This document shows, piece after piece, positions 54,405 through 62,887 of a DNA stretch of 64,000 nt. How positions within the stretch are numbered: position 1 is the first letter of the stretch; each line of letters starts with the position of its first letter. The stretch lies in assembly GCA_017881055.1 (NCBI GenBank), contig JADGRF010000218.1:1-64000 (forward strand), in the 5' to 3' direction. The DNA comes from Sandaracinaceae bacterium (GTDB lineage Bacteria; Myxococcota_A; Polyangia; Polyangiales; JAFGIB01). The translations under genes and the position numbers were made by a program. The notes under the pieces are model-generated. The model saw nothing but the letters and a program-made list of their open reading frames with translations, did not search any database and had not been told where the DNA came from.

Positions 54405-55273
54405 CAGCCGAAGACGACCGTCTTGTTGTTCGATACGAGAACGCGGTCCTCCAGGTGCGCGCGCACGGCACGCGACAGCACCATGCGCTCGAGATCGCGA
54501 CCCTTGCGGATCAGATCATCCACCGAGTCGCGATGCGACACGCGCATCACGTCCTGCTCCAGGATCGGACCTTCGTCGAGATCCACCGTTACGTAGTGCG
54601 CGGTGGCGCCGACGATCTTCACGCCACGCGTGTACGCCTGGTGGTACGGCTTGCCACCCACGAACGCAGGCAGAAACGAGTGATGGATGTTGATCGCGCG
54701 CTCGGCGTAGCGCGCGCAGAGCTCGGGCGTCACGATCTGCATGTAGCGCGCGAGCACCACGACATCGATCCGCTCGCGCTCGAACAGCTCGAACAGCATC
54801 TGCTCCTGCGCCTGCTTGTCGTCCGCTCGCAACGGCAAGCAGTGAAACGGAATACCGTACGAGTGCACCGTCGGCCCGAGATCCGGGTGGTTGCTGACCA
54901 CGATCGGGATCTCGCAGTCGAGCTCGCCGGCGCGCTGACGCAGCACCAGATCGTGCAAGCAGTGGTCATACTTCGAGACCATGATGGCCATGCGCTTCTT
55001 GGGACTGCCGTAGGCGAGCCGCCAGCGCATCTCGAAGCGCTGCGCCACCTCGGAGATCGCGCGCTCCAGCGTGCCCCGGTCCACGTGCATCTCGCGCAGG
55101 TCCATGCGGATGCGCTGGAAGAACTGGTTCGCCGACGAATCCGCGTGCTGCTCGGCATCGAGGATGTTGATGCCGTGGCCGTAGAGCAGCTGCGCGAGCG
55201 AGGCCACGAGCCCGCGCCGATCGGGGCAGGACACGAGGATGGTGGCAGTGTGCTGGGGCGTCGGCAGGGTCAT
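54404..55273 (-). CDS. purU: Formyltetrahydrofolate deformylase
   Basis: 289 aa. Releases formate and THF from 10-formyl-THF, supplying formate for purT or balancing one-carbon pools. The N-terminal ACT domain (ILVSCPDRRGLVASLAQLL) is followed by the formyltransferase-like domain (MAIMVSKYDHCLHDL, IVVSNHPDL, INIHHSFLPAFVGGKPYHQAY, GATAHYVTVDLDEGPI). The start is ATG 55273. It is coupled downstream to the DUF3516 helicase; upstream is tsaC. Confidence 0.95.
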   Translation of the reverse strand: MTLPTPQHTATILVSCPDRRGLVASLAQLLYGHGINILDAEQHADSSANQFFQRIRMDLREMHVDRGTLERAISEVAQRFEMRWRLAYGSPKKRMAIMVSKYDHCLHDLVLRQRAGELDCEIPIVVSNHPDLGPTVHSYGIPFHCLPLRADDKQAQEQMLFELFERERIDVVVLARYMQIVTPELCARYAERAINIHHSFLPAFVGGKPYHQAYTRGVKIVGATAHYVTVDLDEGPILEQDVMRVSHRDSVDDLIRKGRDLERMVLSRAVRAHLEDRVLVSNNKTVVFG

Positions 55274-55289
55274 CGGCGTGCGCAGCGTA

Positions 55290-55868
55290 TCATGCGTTCA
55301 GGTCGACCGGCCCGCGGCGTAGCACGACCAGCGCGTCCGAGGTTGCGTCGACCAACGTGGAAGGCAGGCCGCCCGGCGAGAGGCCGGGAACGATCGCGTC
55401 GAGTCCATCGCCGAAGATCTCTCCCGCCTGTTCACCGCTCGTAGCCGCCGGTTCACCGGTGCGATTCGCGCTGGTGGCCGTGAGCGCTCCGCCGAAGGCG
55501 CGCACCAGGCGCAGCGCCGGACTCTCACCAGGCACGCGCGCGCCGAGCTTTCCGTCTTTGTGAAGGGCGGCGGGCAGACCCGACCGGGCGCGCAGCAGCA
55601 GCGTCAGCGGGCCCGGCCAGTGCCGCTGCGCCAGCACGCGTGCGCGCGCGGGGATCTCCTCGACCAGCGCCTCCAGCGCGGGCAGATCCGGCACCAGCAC
55701 ACCGATCGGGTTCTTCTCGTCGCGGCCCTTCAGCGCGCACACACGCTCGACGGCGCGCGCGTTCTGCGCGTCCGCGAGCAAGCCGACGAACGTCTCGGTG
55801 GGACAAGCGACGACGCCACCTGCGCGCAGCACGCGTACCAGCTCGACCATGTCCGTCGACACCAGCAC
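55290..55868 (-). CDS. L-threonylcarbamoyladenylate synthase (YrdC/Sua5 family)
   Basis: About 192 aa. Makes threonylcarbamoyl-AMP for the t6A37 tRNA modification. Seen: GGVVACPTETFVGLLADA, ALKGRDEKNPIGVLV, RHWPGPLTLLL, ALTATSANRTGEPA and LPSTLVDAT. There is no C-terminal Sua5 domain. The start is GTG 55868 (AAGG nine bases upstream) or ATG 55850. It begins 4 bases after the purD stop, so it sits inside the purine operon. Confidence 0.9.
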   Translation of the reverse strand: MLVSTDMVELVRVLRAGGVVACPTETFVGLLADAQNARAVERVCALKGRDEKNPIGVLVPDLPALEALVEEIPARARVLAQRHWPGPLTLLLRARSGLPAALHKDGKLGARVPGESPALRLVRAFGGALTATSANRTGEPAATSGEQAGEIFGDGLDAIVPGLSPGGLPSTLVDATSDALVVLRRGPVDLNA

Positions 55869-55872
55869 GAGG

Positions 55873-57159
55873 CTACGCCTTATGGGTTGCGTGACTGCGC
55901 GCGTGATGCCCGATGTCGCGGCGCAGCTGCATACCTTCGAACTGGATCTGATCCACGGCTTCGTACGCGCTCGCGGCGACGGCATCGATGCTTGCGCCGC
56001 TCGCGGTCACGCACAGCACGCGGCCGCCACTGGTCGTGACGTGCTCGCCGTCGCGACGCGTGCCCGCATGCAGCACTTGCACTCCTGGCACGCGCGCGGC
56101 CGCGTCGAGACCATGGATCGGCAACCCCTTCTTCACGGTTCCTGGATAGCCGGGCGCCGCCAAGACCACGCACAGCGCGGCCGGCGTTTCCCAGCGCGGG
56201 GTGACCCCGCGCAGATCGCCGCGCGCCGAGCCGAGAAACAACGGCAGCACGTCGCCGCCGTAGCGCGCCATCAGCACTTCCGTCTCGGGGTCGCCGAAAC
56301 GCACGTTGTACTCGAGCACGCGCGGCTCACCGCCGTCGATCATCAAGCCCACGAACAGCGTGCCGCGAAAATCGACGCCGTCTTCGCGGAAGCCACGCAC
56401 GGTCGGCTCCACTACGCGTTCGAGAATCTTACGCTCGACCGCCGCCGTGACCACCGGCGGCGGCGAATACGCGCCCATGCCACCCGTGTTCGGACCTACG
56501 TCGCCGTCCTGCAGGCGCTTGTGATCCTGTGCAGCCGCCAGCGGCACGAAGCGTTCACCGTCGAGCACCACGTGGTAGCTGACTTCCTGCCCGAACAGAC
56601 GTTCTTCGAGCACCACGTCCGCACCCGCAGCGCCGAATTCGCGCTTACGCATCAGACGATCGATCGCATCGAGCGTCTCGGCCACGTCAGCTGCCACGAT
56701 AACGCCCTTGCCAGCCGCGAGCCCATCGGCCTTCACGACCCAGGGCTTGCCGCTCGCGCGCACGAATTTCTCCGCGGCGTCGGCATCCGAAAACGTCTCC
56801 GAAGCGGCCGTCGGAATGCCATGCGCGTGCATGAAGCGCTTACTCCACACCTTGGAGCCCTCCATGCGCGCCGCTTCACGACGCGGCCCGAACGCCAGGA
56901 TCCCCGCCTCCGCCAGCGCATCCACCAGCCCGAGCACGAGAGGCGCCTCCGGCCCCACGAACACGAAGTCAATCTTCTCGGCCTTGGCGAGCGCCACCAC
57001 CGCCGCAACATCCTCCGCATTCACCGCCACATTACGAGCAATCGCCGCCGTGCCCCCATTGCCCGGCGCGCAGAGCAACTCCGAGACCATCGGCGAGCGC
57101 ACGAGCTTTGCCGCAATCGCATGCTCCCGCCCACCACTGCCAACAATCAACACCCGCAT
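55873..57159 (-). CDS. purD: Phosphoribosylamine-glycine ligase
   Basis: 428 aa. Second step of purine synthesis, an ATP-grasp enzyme. Seen: MRVLIVGSGGREHAIAAKL, LCAPGNGGT, VVKADGLAAGKGVIV, AAQDHKRLQDGDVGPNTGGM split by normal spacing, and EYNVRFGDPETEVLM. The start is ATG. It is downstream of purH and upstream of tsaC, with repeat element copy 4 in the purH-purD spacer. Confidence 0.97.
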   Translation of the reverse strand: MRVLIVGSGGREHAIAAKLVRSPMVSELLCAPGNGGTAAIARNVAVNAEDVAAVVALAKAEKIDFVFVGPEAPLVLGLVDALAEAGILAFGPRREAARMEGSKVWSKRFMHAHGIPTAASETFSDADAAEKFVRASGKPWVVKADGLAAGKGVIVAADVAETLDAIDRLMRKREFGAAGADVVLEERLFGQEVSYHVVLDGERFVPLAAAQDHKRLQDGDVGPNTGGMGAYSPPPVVTAAVERKILERVVEPTVRGFREDGVDFRGTLFVGLMIDGGEPRVLEYNVRFGDPETEVLMARYGGDVLPLFLGSARGDLRGVTPRWETPAALCVVLAAPGYPGTVKKGLPIHGLDAAARVPGVQVLHAGTRRDGEHVTTSGGRVLCVTASGASIDAVAASAYEAVDQIQFEGMQLRRDIGHHARSHATHKA

Positions 57160-57177
57160 GAGTTATCCCCGGTCTGA

Positions 57178-57248
57178 TCGCGGCGCGCCTTGGGCCCTAT
57201 CCGCGGCTTACGTCCTCGCTCACGGCTAGGACCCAATTCGCGCCGCTC
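57178..57248. repeat. Structured intergenic inverted-repeat element, copy 4 (internally deleted, reversed)
   Basis: A short version, about 70 bp, with the core line GACGTAAGCCGCG on the minus strand. Outer arms GCGGCGCG (57180-57187) and CGCGCCGC (57239-57246) pair fully; inner arms TTGGGCCCTA (57190-57199) and TAGGACCCAA (57227-57236) pair with one mismatch. The GTAC hairpin is missing. It ends 17 bases from the purH stop (57266-57268). Confidence 0.7.
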
Positions 57249-57265
57249 GCGTCGCATGAAGATCC

Positions 57266-58831
57266 TCAGTGGCGAAAATGACGGGTCCCCGTGAAGATCA
57301 TGGCTATGCCGGCCTTGTCGGCGACTGCGATCACGTCGGCGTCCTTCACGGAGCCACCCGGCTGCACGATCGCTGTGATGCCGGCCGCGATTGCGGCTTC
57401 GACGCCATCCGGGAACGGGAAGAACGCGTCCGAGGCGAGCACGCAGCCCTTGGCTTCGGCGCCCGACTTCTTCACCGCGATCTCGACGCTGACCACGCGC
57501 GACATCTGGCCTGCGCCGACGCCGACGGTGCGCTCGCCGGCCGCGTCGCTCTTTGCGAACACGATCGAGTTGCTCTTCACGTGCTTACACACGCGCCAGG
57601 CAAAATCGAGCGCGCTCAATTCAGCGGCCGTCGGCGCACGCTTGGTCGCGACCTTGGCGTCGCGCACTTCGCTGCCGGCCGTGTTGTCGCGATCCTCGAC
57701 CAGCATGCCGCCGCCCACCTGCTTCAGGTGGTACGCGCGGTGATCCGCGCTGAGCCACGCGCCGGTCGCAAGCAAGCGCAGGTTCTTCTTCTGCTGCAAG
57801 CGCGCAAGCGCGGCGGGCGCATAGCTCGGCGCCACGATGCACTCGATGAATGTCTCCGCTATCACTGCGGCCGTGGCATCGTCGACTTCGCGGTTCAGCG
57901 CCACGATGCCGCCGAACGCGCTCACGGCATCGGCGTCACGTGCAACACGGTACGCATCGACCAGCTTCTCGGCCACGGCCACGCCGCACGGGTTCGTGTG
58001 CTTCACGACCACGGCGGCCGGACGCTCGTATTCGCGCACGGCGTCGAGCGCCGCTTCGAGATCGACCAAGTTGTTGAACGACAATTCCTTGCTGCCGTTC
58101 GACACGACTTCGGCGCGCGCGAGACTGCCGGGCGGTGCCGCGGGATCGCGGTAGAACGCGCCCTTCTGGTGCGGGTTCTCGCCGTAGCGCAGCCCGTACA
58201 CCTTCTCGTACACGACACCGAACGTGCCAGGGAACGGATTGCGCGAGCCGTCGTCTTCCACCGAGGTGAGGTAGCCGGCGATCGCAGCGTCGTAGCGCGC
58301 GGTGTGTGTGAACGCTTTGGCAGCCAAGCGCGCGCGAAACGCTCGATCGGTGCCGGTTTCGATCGCGGCGATCACGGCGGCGTAATCGCTCGGGTCGACC
58401 ACCACGTTCACGCGCGCGTGATTCTTCGCCGCGCTGCGCAGCATCGAGGGCCCACCGATGTCGATGTTCTCGATCACTTCTTCGTGCGGCGCACCGCGCT
58501 TCACGGTGGCTTCGAACGGGTACAGATTCACGACGACCAGATCGATCGGCGCACCGCCCACCTGCTCCAGCTCCGCGCGATCGTTCGCTTGGTCGCGCAT
58601 CAGGATGCCGCCATGCACGCGCGGATGCAGCGTCTTCACGCGGCCGTCCATGATCTCCGGCGACTTCGTGTACTCGGAGACGTCGGTGACCGGCACGCCC
58701 GCATCACGGAGGGCCTTGGCGGTGCCGCCGGTCGACAAGATCGTCACGCCTTTGGCGTGCAGCGCCTTGCCGAGCTCCACGACGCCCGTCTTATCGGACA
58801 CCGAAACGAGCGCTCGCTTAATCGACCCCAT
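57266..58831 (-). CDS. purH: Bifunctional AICAR transformylase/IMP cyclohydrolase
   Basis: 521 aa. Last two steps of IMP synthesis. The N-terminal cyclohydrolase domain (ALVSVSDKTGVVELGKAL, STGGTAKALRDAGV, GRVKTLHPRVHGGIL, IDIGGPSMLRSAAKNHA split) is followed by the transformylase domain (LRYGENPHQKGAFY, LSFNNLVDLEAAL, VVKHTNPCGVAVAE, KSNSIVFAK, DAFFPFPDGVEAA). The start is ATG 58831, matching the usual N-terminus. Head of the purH-purD-tsaC-purU-helicase-recQ run. Confidence 0.98.
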   Translation of the reverse strand: MGSIKRALVSVSDKTGVVELGKALHAKGVTILSTGGTAKALRDAGVPVTDVSEYTKSPEIMDGRVKTLHPRVHGGILMRDQANDRAELEQVGGAPIDLVVVNLYPFEATVKRGAPHEEVIENIDIGGPSMLRSAAKNHARVNVVVDPSDYAAVIAAIETGTDRAFRARLAAKAFTHTARYDAAIAGYLTSVEDDGSRNPFPGTFGVVYEKVYGLRYGENPHQKGAFYRDPAAPPGSLARAEVVSNGSKELSFNNLVDLEAALDAVREYERPAAVVVKHTNPCGVAVAEKLVDAYRVARDADAVSAFGGIVALNREVDDATAAVIAETFIECIVAPSYAPAALARLQQKKNLRLLATGAWLSADHRAYHLKQVGGGMLVEDRDNTAGSEVRDAKVATKRAPTAAELSALDFAWRVCKHVKSNSIVFAKSDAAGERTVGVGAGQMSRVVSVEIAVKKSGAEAKGCVLASDAFFPFPDGVEAAIAAGITAIVQPGGSVKDADVIAVADKAGIAMIFTGTRHFRH

Positions 58832-59145
58832 CCAGCACCTCCCAGTCGCCTGCGCGACGGTCGCCGGGATACCTCGGGGGGCACTGGGCGTCAACGCGAA
58901 GCCGCGCGCTGCGCACGACCCGCACGCAAACTCGTAGCAGCCTGTGGGTGCGCGGAGCCTGACCGGCGCCGCCCCAGCATGCAAAGCTGGCGTGAATTCA
59001 ACGCGCAGGGTATGAGATGGGGCGCCGTTTCCGGTGGGGTCCGCGCCGTATGCGAGGGGCTTACCCGATCGCAACTCGCACCGCGATTGGTAGCTTTGTC
59101 GTCTCGTCTCGTTTCCGCCCTTTTTTCCCTGAGGCCTTCGCTTAT

Positions 59146-60015
59146 ATGAGCAACGGGACATCGAAACGCCAAGCCGCGCTGTCACTGTGGAAATCGCAAG
59201 GCTCGCCGTGGGCCGTCGTGTGGCGCGCGCTGAGCGACATGGTTCAGCGCCCGTTCTATCCCGTGTACGAGCGCTTCCTGACCGCCGCCGCGGACACGTG
59301 GCGCAAGCCGCACCACATCGGCATCATCATGGACGGCAATCGCCGCTTCGCCCGCAAGCTCGGCGCATCGGACGTCGCGTTCGGTCACGAGGTCGGCGCC
59401 GACAAGCTGCGCGAAATGCTCGACTGGTGCTTCGAGCACAACATCGAAGTGGTCACCGTCTGGGGCTTCTCGCTCGACAACTTTCAGCGCGACTCGGCCG
59501 AGGTCGAGCAGCTGTTCGAGCTCTTCGAGCGCAAGACGCTCGAGATGGTGACGAGCCCCGACCTGCACGACAACCACGTGCGCGTGCGCTTCATCGGCCG
59601 CCGAGATCTCGTGCCCGAGAGCTTGCAGGCCGCGATCCACAAAGTGGAGCAAGCCACTGCGCACTACGAGCGCTTCGTGCTCAACATCGCGATCGCCTAC
59701 GGCGGGCGCGAAGAGATCACCGACGCCTTCCGTGACTACCTCACGCACGCGCAAGCCACGGGCAAAGCCCTCGACGCCGTAATCGAAGACTTCAACCCGA
59801 AGTCGCTCGAGCGCTACCTGTACACCTCGGGTTTGCCCGAGCCCGATCTGATCATCCGCACCAGCGGCGAAGTGCGCCTCTCCGGCTTCATGCTCTGGCA
59901 GAGCGCGAACTCCGAGTACTACTTCTGCGACACCAACTGGCCGGCGTTCCGCAAGATCGACTTCCTACGCGCCCTGCGTAGCTACGACCAGCGCCAGCGC
60001 CGCTTCGGTCGTTAA
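59146..60015 (+). CDS. uppS: Polyprenyl diphosphate synthase (undecaprenyl type)
   Basis: About 289 aa. A cis-prenyltransferase making the lipid carrier for peptidoglycan and other glycans. Seen: HIGIIMDGNRRFARKLG (catalytic Asp), WGFSLDNFQRDSAEV, NIAIAYGGREEI, and DLIIRTSGEVRLSGFMLWQS then EYYFCDTNWP. It has ~45 extra N-terminal residues compared with E. coli UppS. The start is ATG 59146 with GAGG upstream. It is divergent from purH and ends facing repeat element copy 5. Confidence 0.93.
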   Translation: MSNGTSKRQAALSLWKSQGSPWAVVWRALSDMVQRPFYPVYERFLTAAADTWRKPHHIGIIMDGNRRFARKLGASDVAFGHEVGADKLREMLDWCFEHNIEVVTVWGFSLDNFQRDSAEVEQLFELFERKTLEMVTSPDLHDNHVRVRFIGRRDLVPESLQAAIHKVEQATAHYERFVLNIAIAYGGREEITDAFRDYLTHAQATGKALDAVIEDFNPKSLERYLYTSGLPEPDLIIRTSGEVRLSGFMLWQSANSEYYFCDTNWPAFRKIDFLRALRSYDQRQRRFGR

Positions 60016-60058
60016 AGCGAATCGGCGCTGCCCGCCTCTCGCGTGCCGCGCCAACCAA

Positions 60059-60212
60059 GCGTCGTGATTTGGGTCCTAGTCGCGAGCGCGCCCGCAGCGA
60101 CCGAGGGAGCCGTACTTCTTGTACGGTGACCAAGGAAGCGCTTGTTTTCGGGTTCGCGAACGCGAACCCGCAACCCGACGTAAGCCGCGAATAGGACCCA
60201 AAGCGCGGCGCG
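60059..60212. repeat. Structured intergenic inverted-repeat element, copy 5
   Basis: 154 bp between convergent uppS and sodB. Inner arms TTTGGGTCCTA and TAGGACCCAAA pair perfectly (11 bp); outer CGTCGTG/CGCGGCG pair with G-U. The core hairpin is CCGTAC-TTCTT-GTACGG (60110-60126), with a compensatory change relative to other copies. A nested 22-nt palindrome at 60149-60170 is identical to 10490-10511. The right edge touches the sodB stop. Confidence 0.85.
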
Positions 60213-60788
60213 CTATAGGTTCTTGTTGGCGAAGTCCCAGTTGACGAGCTGATCGAGGAACGTGTCGGCGTACTTCGGGCGCGCGTTGCGGTAGTCGATG
60301 TAATACGCGTGCTCCCAGACGTCGATCGTGAGGATCGGCTTGGCGGCGGTCGTGATGGGCGTCTCGGCGTTCGGGGTCTTCACGACCTTGAGCTTGCCGC
60401 CTTCCTTCACGAGCCAGGCCCAGCCCGAGCCGAACTGCGTGAGCGCAGCCTCGACGAACTGCTTACGGAACGTGTCGTAGTCGCCGAAGCTGGCGGTGAT
60501 CTCGGCGGCAATGGCGCCCGTCGGCTGACCGCCGCCCTTGGGCTTCATCGAGTGCCAGTAGAACGTGTGGTTCCACACCTGTGCGGCGTTATTGAACATC
60601 GCGCCCTGCGAGCTCTTGACGATCTCCTCGAGCGACTTGCTCGCTTCCGGCTTGCCGGCGATCAGCTCGTTGAGCTTGGTCACGTAAGCCTGATGATGCT
60701 TGCCGTAGTGAAAGTCGAGGGTCTCGGGGCTGATGTGCGGCGCGAGGGCGTCCTTCGCATACGGCAGGGTGGGTAGCTCGATGGCCAT
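60213..60788 (-). CDS. sodB: Superoxide dismutase, iron type
   Basis: 191 aa, cytoplasmic. Converts superoxide to oxygen and peroxide. Metal ligands: His in LDFHYGKHHQAYV, His in QVWNHTFYWHS, and Asp and His in DVWEHAYYIDY. FNNAAQVWNH and ALTQFGSGWAWLV favour iron over manganese. The start is ATG with AAGGAG six bases upstream. It neighbours the oxidase operon but is separated from it by about 90 bases. Confidence 0.96.
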   Translation of the reverse strand: MAIELPTLPYAKDALAPHISPETLDFHYGKHHQAYVTKLNELIAGKPEASKSLEEIVKSSQGAMFNNAAQVWNHTFYWHSMKPKGGGQPTGAIAAEITASFGDYDTFRKQFVEAALTQFGSGWAWLVKEGGKLKVVKTPNAETPITTAAKPILTIDVWEHAYYIDYRNARPKYADTFLDQLVNWDFANKNL

Positions 60789-60880
60789 GGCGGTCTCCTT
60801 GATGCTTTATTGAGGGAACTCCAGATGAGGAGATCCTGAAAGCGGACAGCCCAAAGCTGCTCCGCGTGTCTGCAACCAGA

Positions 60881-61219
60881 CTACAACGGCGATCTAGAGT
60901 CGGAAAGGCTTACCGCAATGGGCGCCAGGCGCTCTTGACCGGCGCTTGCCACGACGATCGGCTTGCGCGGCTCGAGGCCCGCGGCGTTGTGCTCGTCGAT
61001 GGCCATGATGCGCCGCCAGGCGTGGTAGACGAGCGTGCCGAGCGTGACGACCGGCACCACCATCATGAAGATGGTGCCCCAGAAGAACGCGCCCTGGTTG
61101 ATGCCATTGCCCGAGAAACACATTGGGCAGGCATGAGCGACACCGGTGAAGGACACGAGCGTGGTGCCGAGGACGACGCAGGCCGCAAGCGCCGTGGCAA
61201 GCTGCGAATTCTTCTTCAT
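60881..61219 (-). CDS. Small exported membrane protein with CPMC motif, oxidase-linked
   Basis: 112 aa. The N-terminal signal (TALAACVVLGTTLVSFTGVAHA) is followed at once by CPMCFSGNGINQGAFFWG, then one membrane helix (TIFMMVVPVVTLGTLVYHAW) and a charged C-terminus. The Cys pair would lie at the periplasmic membrane face. The start ATG overlaps the upstream subunit III-like stop (ATGA). A role in copper or haem delivery to the oxidase is inference from the motif and coupling; I know no named family. Confidence 0.7.
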   Translation of the reverse strand: MKKNSQLATALAACVVLGTTLVSFTGVAHACPMCFSGNGINQGAFFWGTIFMMVVPVVTLGTLVYHAWRRIMAIDEHNAAGLEPRKPIVVASAGQERLAPIAVSLSDSRSPL

Positions 61220-61797
61220 AGGTAGACCCTCAAATAGAGCACCGGCCATACGGCCACGACGAAGTACCAGAAGAAGCGTGTCGCCCGAAACGCCGGCTCG
61301 CTCACCCCGCGACCCGCCATCTTCAGGTAGACGATACCGAGAGCGAGGATCGCGGCCGACGCGTGCAGGCCGTGCATGCCGATGATCAAGTAGAAGAACG
61401 CGCCGTGGTTGCTCGAGGTGAGCGTGAGACCCTCGTGGATCAAGCGCACCCACTCGGCGCCCTGGAAGCACACGAAGAACAAGCCGAGCACGAGCGCGAT
61501 CAGCGTCGGACGGCGGGCCAGAGCCGGGTCGCGCTGCCAGGCGCGCGCAGCGAAGTGCATCATGATGCCGCTGGCGATCAACGCGCTGGTGTTGATCAGC
61601 GTCGCGCCCGCAGGCAAGCGCGGCTGGCCGATTGGCGGCCAGGTGTTGTACGCGGCACGGGTGATCGTGAAGGCGCTGACAAAGCCAGCGAACATCATGA
61701 TCTCCGTCGCGATGAAGATCAGCACGCCGATCACGGCGTTGGGAGCGACCTGCTGGCGCGGCAGCCGACGGGGAAAAGTCAGGATGTTCTCGCTCAT
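61216..61797 (-). CDS. Second cytochrome c oxidase subunit III-like protein
   Basis: 193 aa, about five membrane helices. Matches the subunit III pattern (VIGVLIFIATEIMMFAGFVSAF, SSNHGAFFYLIIGMHGLHA split by normal spacing, RFFWYFVVAVWPVLYLRVY). It is distinct from the canonical one at 62312, so the operon carries two. The start is ATG 61797; the purine tract before it is very close. Confidence 0.85.
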   Translation of the reverse strand: MSENILTFPRRLPRQQVAPNAVIGVLIFIATEIMMFAGFVSAFTITRAAYNTWPPIGQPRLPAGATLINTSALIASGIMMHFAARAWQRDPALARRPTLIALVLGLFFVCFQGAEWVRLIHEGLTLTSSNHGAFFYLIIGMHGLHASAAILALGIVYLKMAGRGVSEPAFRATRFFWYFVVAVWPVLYLRVYL

Positions 61798-61863
61798 CTC
61801 TCCGCCTCTCCTGTTCGCGTCCAGCACGTGCCGTCAGCCGTGGGTCACACCGTGAGTCACGCC

Positions 61864-62295
61864 CTACTCTGCGTGCTCCGCGCCTTCGTGCTCGCCGGGA
61901 TGCGCGGCACGCTCGGCCTGCTCCTTGAGAGCCGACGCCGTCTCTTCGCGGGCAGCAACGTTCTCCCAGTTGCGGCCGCGGTGCTCCATGATGTCCGGGC
62001 TCACACCCGCGAAGAACAGGAACATGAAGACGAGTGCGGTCGTGAGCATGTAGATCACGAACTTCTTCTCGACGTTCAGATGCATGAAGTGCGCGCACAC
62101 GAGGTACGCCTTCACCAGCGCAATGCCGAATGCGGTCACGAGCACCAGCGCCTTGCTGTGCACGAAGTGATCGCTGATGAACGGACCGGAAACCGAGACG
62201 AGGAACAGCACGACGAGCGTCCTGTAGATCTTCATGTAGTGCGCGAGATGCGCGGCTTCGTCGTGCTCGCCGTGAGTTGCTGCTGCGTCTGACAT
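61864..62295 (-). CDS. Cytochrome c oxidase subunit IV-like protein
   Basis: 143 aa with three membrane helices (RTLVVLFLVSVSGPFISDHF, LVLVTAFGIALVKAYLVCAHF, FVIYMLTTALVFMFLFFAGV) and the KAYLVCAHFMHL line seen in bacterial subunit IV (CyoD/CtaF type). The C-terminus is Glu/His-rich. It stabilises the oxidase core. Starts 16 bases after subunit III. Confidence 0.85.
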   Translation of the reverse strand: MSDAAATHGEHDEAAHLAHYMKIYRTLVVLFLVSVSGPFISDHFVHSKALVLVTAFGIALVKAYLVCAHFMHLNVEKKFVIYMLTTALVFMFLFFAGVSPDIMEHRGRNWENVAAREETASALKEQAERAAHPGEHEGAEHAE

Positions 62296-62311
62296 GATCA
62301 GGTTCTCGCTT

Positions 62312-62884
62312 TCACTTCGCGATGTAGAGCAGGGGGAAGAGGAAGATCCAAACGACGTCGACGAAGTGCCAGTAGATGCCGATCAGCTCGACACGCTGCA
62401 GCTCTTGGTTCTTCTTGGCGTCCTGCGCGATGATCAGCATGATGATCGCGCCGCCGATGACGTGGCAGGCGTGGAGGCCAGCGGCCGTGTAGTAGAACGA
62501 CCAGAAGGCGTTCTTCGAGATCACGAAGCCTTCGCTGATCTCGTGGTGCCACTCGTAGCCCTTGATGCACAAGAACGTGAGGGCGCCGCCGACCGTCATG
62601 TACAGCCAGTTCGCCGCGGACTTGCCGCGACCGTGCTCGGCCTCGAAGTGCGCGCGCACGGCGAACAGGCTCGACGTGAGCAGCACGAACGTGTTGGTGG
62701 CGCCGAGCGCGGTGTTGGTGTGCGCGGCGTAGCCACCGAACTCGGGGTGACCGAGGCGGTGCATGAGATACGAACAGAGCAGGCCGCCGAAGATCACGAT
62801 CTCGGAGGCGAGCACCCACCACACGGCCAGCTTGCCGGTGGCGATGCCTGTCACGCTGCGCGTGGTTGCGATGGGTCGCGACAT
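62312..62884 (-). CDS. Cytochrome c oxidase subunit III
   Basis: 190 aa, five membrane helices. Seen: KLAVWWVLASEIVIFGGLLCSYL, GATNTFVLLTSSLFAVRAH, FWSFYYTAAGLHACHVIGGAI split by normal spacing, and WHFVDVVWIFLFPLLYI, the usual C-terminal block. Supports the proton-pumping core. The start is ATG, three bases after the coxA stop. Confidence 0.92.
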   Translation of the reverse strand: MSRPIATTRSVTGIATGKLAVWWVLASEIVIFGGLLCSYLMHRLGHPEFGGYAAHTNTALGATNTFVLLTSSLFAVRAHFEAEHGRGKSAANWLYMTVGGALTFLCIKGYEWHHEISEGFVISKNAFWSFYYTAAGLHACHVIGGAIIMLIIAQDAKKNQELQRVELIGIYWHFVDVVWIFLFPLLYIAK

Positions 62885-62887
62885 AAT

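Noticed and set aside
55798..57177. 459-codon plus-strand frame
   Set aside because: Antisense shadow of purD, with no recognisable domain and Arg/His-rich composition.
57269..59149. 626-codon plus-strand frame
   Set aside because: Antisense shadow of purH, with His/Arg/Leu-rich composition and no domain.
61220..62098. Long N-terminal extension of the CPMC protein
   Set aside because: It runs out of frame through the subunit III-like and subunit IV-like genes; the signal peptide and ATGA overlap fix the start at 61219.
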